Shown here piece by piece: positions 63,399 to 64,000 of a stretch of 64,000 bases of DNA (its first letter is position 1; each line of letters starts with the position of its first letter). Origin of the DNA: Thiorhodococcus sp. (GTDB lineage Bacteria; Pseudomonadota; Gammaproteobacteria; Chromatiales; Chromatiaceae); the NCBI GenBank assembly GCA_029257385.1, contig JARIBS010000024.1, forward strand, positions 62,001-126,000. The letters run 5' to 3'. The translations under genes were made by a program, and so were the position numbers. The notes beneath the pieces are model-generated. The model was not told where the DNA came from. It worked only from the letters and a program-made list of their open reading frames with translations, and did no database searches.

Positions 63399-64000
63399 AT
63401 GGTGCCGTTTCTCGATCTCAAAGCACAGTACGCCAGCATCGAAACCGAGTTGTTGGAGGCCGCCGCAAGTGCGCTCGCCAGCACCCAATATGTTCTCGGA
63501 CCCGAAGTCGCCGCCTTCGAGGATGAGTTCGCGGCCTATTCGGGCGGCAAGTTCGGTATCGGCGTGAACTCCGGAACCAGCGCCCTGCATCTGGCGCTCC
63601 TAGCGGCGGGCGTGGGTCCGGGCGATGAGGTCATCACCGTTTCCTGCACCTTCATCGCCACCGTGGCCGCGATCGACTATACCGGCGCGCATGCGGTGCT
63701 CGTCGACGTCGATCCCCGCACCCTGACCATGGACGCGGGCAAGATCGAGGCGGCTATCACGGAGCGAACCAAAGCGATTCTGCCCGTCCATCTCCACGGA
63801 CATCCCGCCGATCTCGATCCGATCCTGGACATCGCGCGGCGGCACGCTTTGATCGTGATCGAGGATGCCGCGCAAGCTCATGGGGCTGAGTACAAGGGCC
63901 GGCGCATAGGCTCGATCGGCGACATGGGCTGCTTCAGTTTCTACCCAGGCAAGAACCTCGGCGCCTGCGGAGAAGGCGGCATGGTAGTCACCAACAGCGA
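63399..64000 (+). CDS. DegT/DnrJ/EryC1 sugar aminotransferase, truncated by window edge
   Basis: The first 200 residues are visible and the frame stays open to the end. [18 protein letters not shown] and [25 protein letters not shown] are standard; [34 protein letters not shown] carries the PLP-binding Lys in SFYPGKNLG. It adds an amino group to a keto-sugar nucleotide, most likely the product of the dehydrogenase encoded 4 bp upstream. Confidence 0.92.
   Translation, partial: MVPFLDLKAQYASIETELLEAAASALASTQYVLGPEVAAFEDEFAAYSGGKFGIGVNSGTSALHLALLAAGVGPGDEVITVSCTFIATVAAIDYTGAHAVLVDVDPRTLTMDAGKIEAAITERTKAILPVHLHGHPADLDPILDIARRHALIVIEDAAQAHGAEYKGRRIGSIGDMGCFSFYPGKNLGACGEGGMVVTNS

Noticed and set aside
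1..64000. tRNA, rRNA, riboswitch or phage attachment site
   Set aside because: Intergenic regions were read for TPsiC-like GGTTCGAATCC patterns, conserved rRNA segments and direct repeats of tRNA ends, and none was found. A computed search could still find a weak one.

Overview
The window is GC-rich gammaproteobacterial chromosome. Gene content suggests a Chromatiales-like, sulfur-metabolising bacterium: Pil-Chp chemosensory genes in Pseudomonas-like order, a split PntAA/PntAB/PntB transhydrogenase, an ETHE1-type persulfide dioxygenase, a class Ia NrdA with two ATP-cones, LpxH and a Wza/Wzc-type exopolysaccharide locus. This lineage call is inference; no rRNA, tRNA or photosynthesis gene is visible.

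Layout. (1) 1-7.3 kb, minus strand: a pilG-pilH-pilI-pilJ-chpA type chemosensory operon, followed by the start of an exported Pro/Tyr-rich protein cut by the window edge. (2) 7.6-10.9 kb, minus strand, just upstream of it: crtY (lycopene cyclase), blh (beta-carotene cleavage to retinal) and a microbial rhodopsin. The rhodopsin keeps the retinal lysine but has Tyr-Ala-Thr where proton pumps have Asp-Thr-Asp/Glu. It therefore looks like a non-pumping, possibly sensory rhodopsin beside a motility signalling array. This is the most exciting part of the window. (3) 11-20.8 kb: housekeeping genes (old yellow enzyme, GTPase, PBP7-like peptidase, hemolysin III, alr, hydrolase-OsmC fusion, two glycosyltransferases). 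(4) 20.9-23.3 kb: an accessory patch with an SDR gene flanked by copies of a palindromic repeat, then two promoterless-looking genes separated by an integron attC site (NYN-OST-HTH protein and a small exported protein), with no integrase in view. (5) 23.7-27.9 kb: YceI, deaminase, ankyrin lipoprotein, LpxH, rhodanese. (6) 27.9-31.1 kb: a transposase remnant and a lower-GC 912-residue UPF1-like helicase fused to a DUF2726 nuclease-like domain, a candidate defence gene. (7) 31.2-36.6 kb: a NarX/NarL-like pair with an ABC exporter, and a two-gene unit with a catalytically dead S24-like protein. (8) 37-41 kb: nrdA behind two NrdR boxes, interrupted by a 379-residue LAGLIDADG intein whose +1 extein residue is Gly and whose penultimate residue is Ser. 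(9) 41.1-44.2 kb: a defence/mobile patch with an AbiJ-like HEPN protein, a MITE-like element that truncates a DUF2283 gene, a VapBC-type pair, a frameshifted toxin-antitoxin relic and REP-like palindromes. (10) 44.2-53.3 kb: persulfide dioxygenase, cardiolipin synthase, AI-2E-type permease, pntB-pntAB-pntAA, ppsR, a tandem-repeat exported protein and pgl. (11) 53.5-64 kb: a membrane-anchored receiver and an exopolysaccharide locus (outer-membrane barrel, lytic transglycosylase, BY-kinase, chain-length protein and Wza on the minus strand; sugar-phosphate transferase, sugar dehydrogenase and aminotransferase on the plus strand) around a 1.1 kb intergenic region.

All functions are read from motifs and remembered family features; no searches were run.
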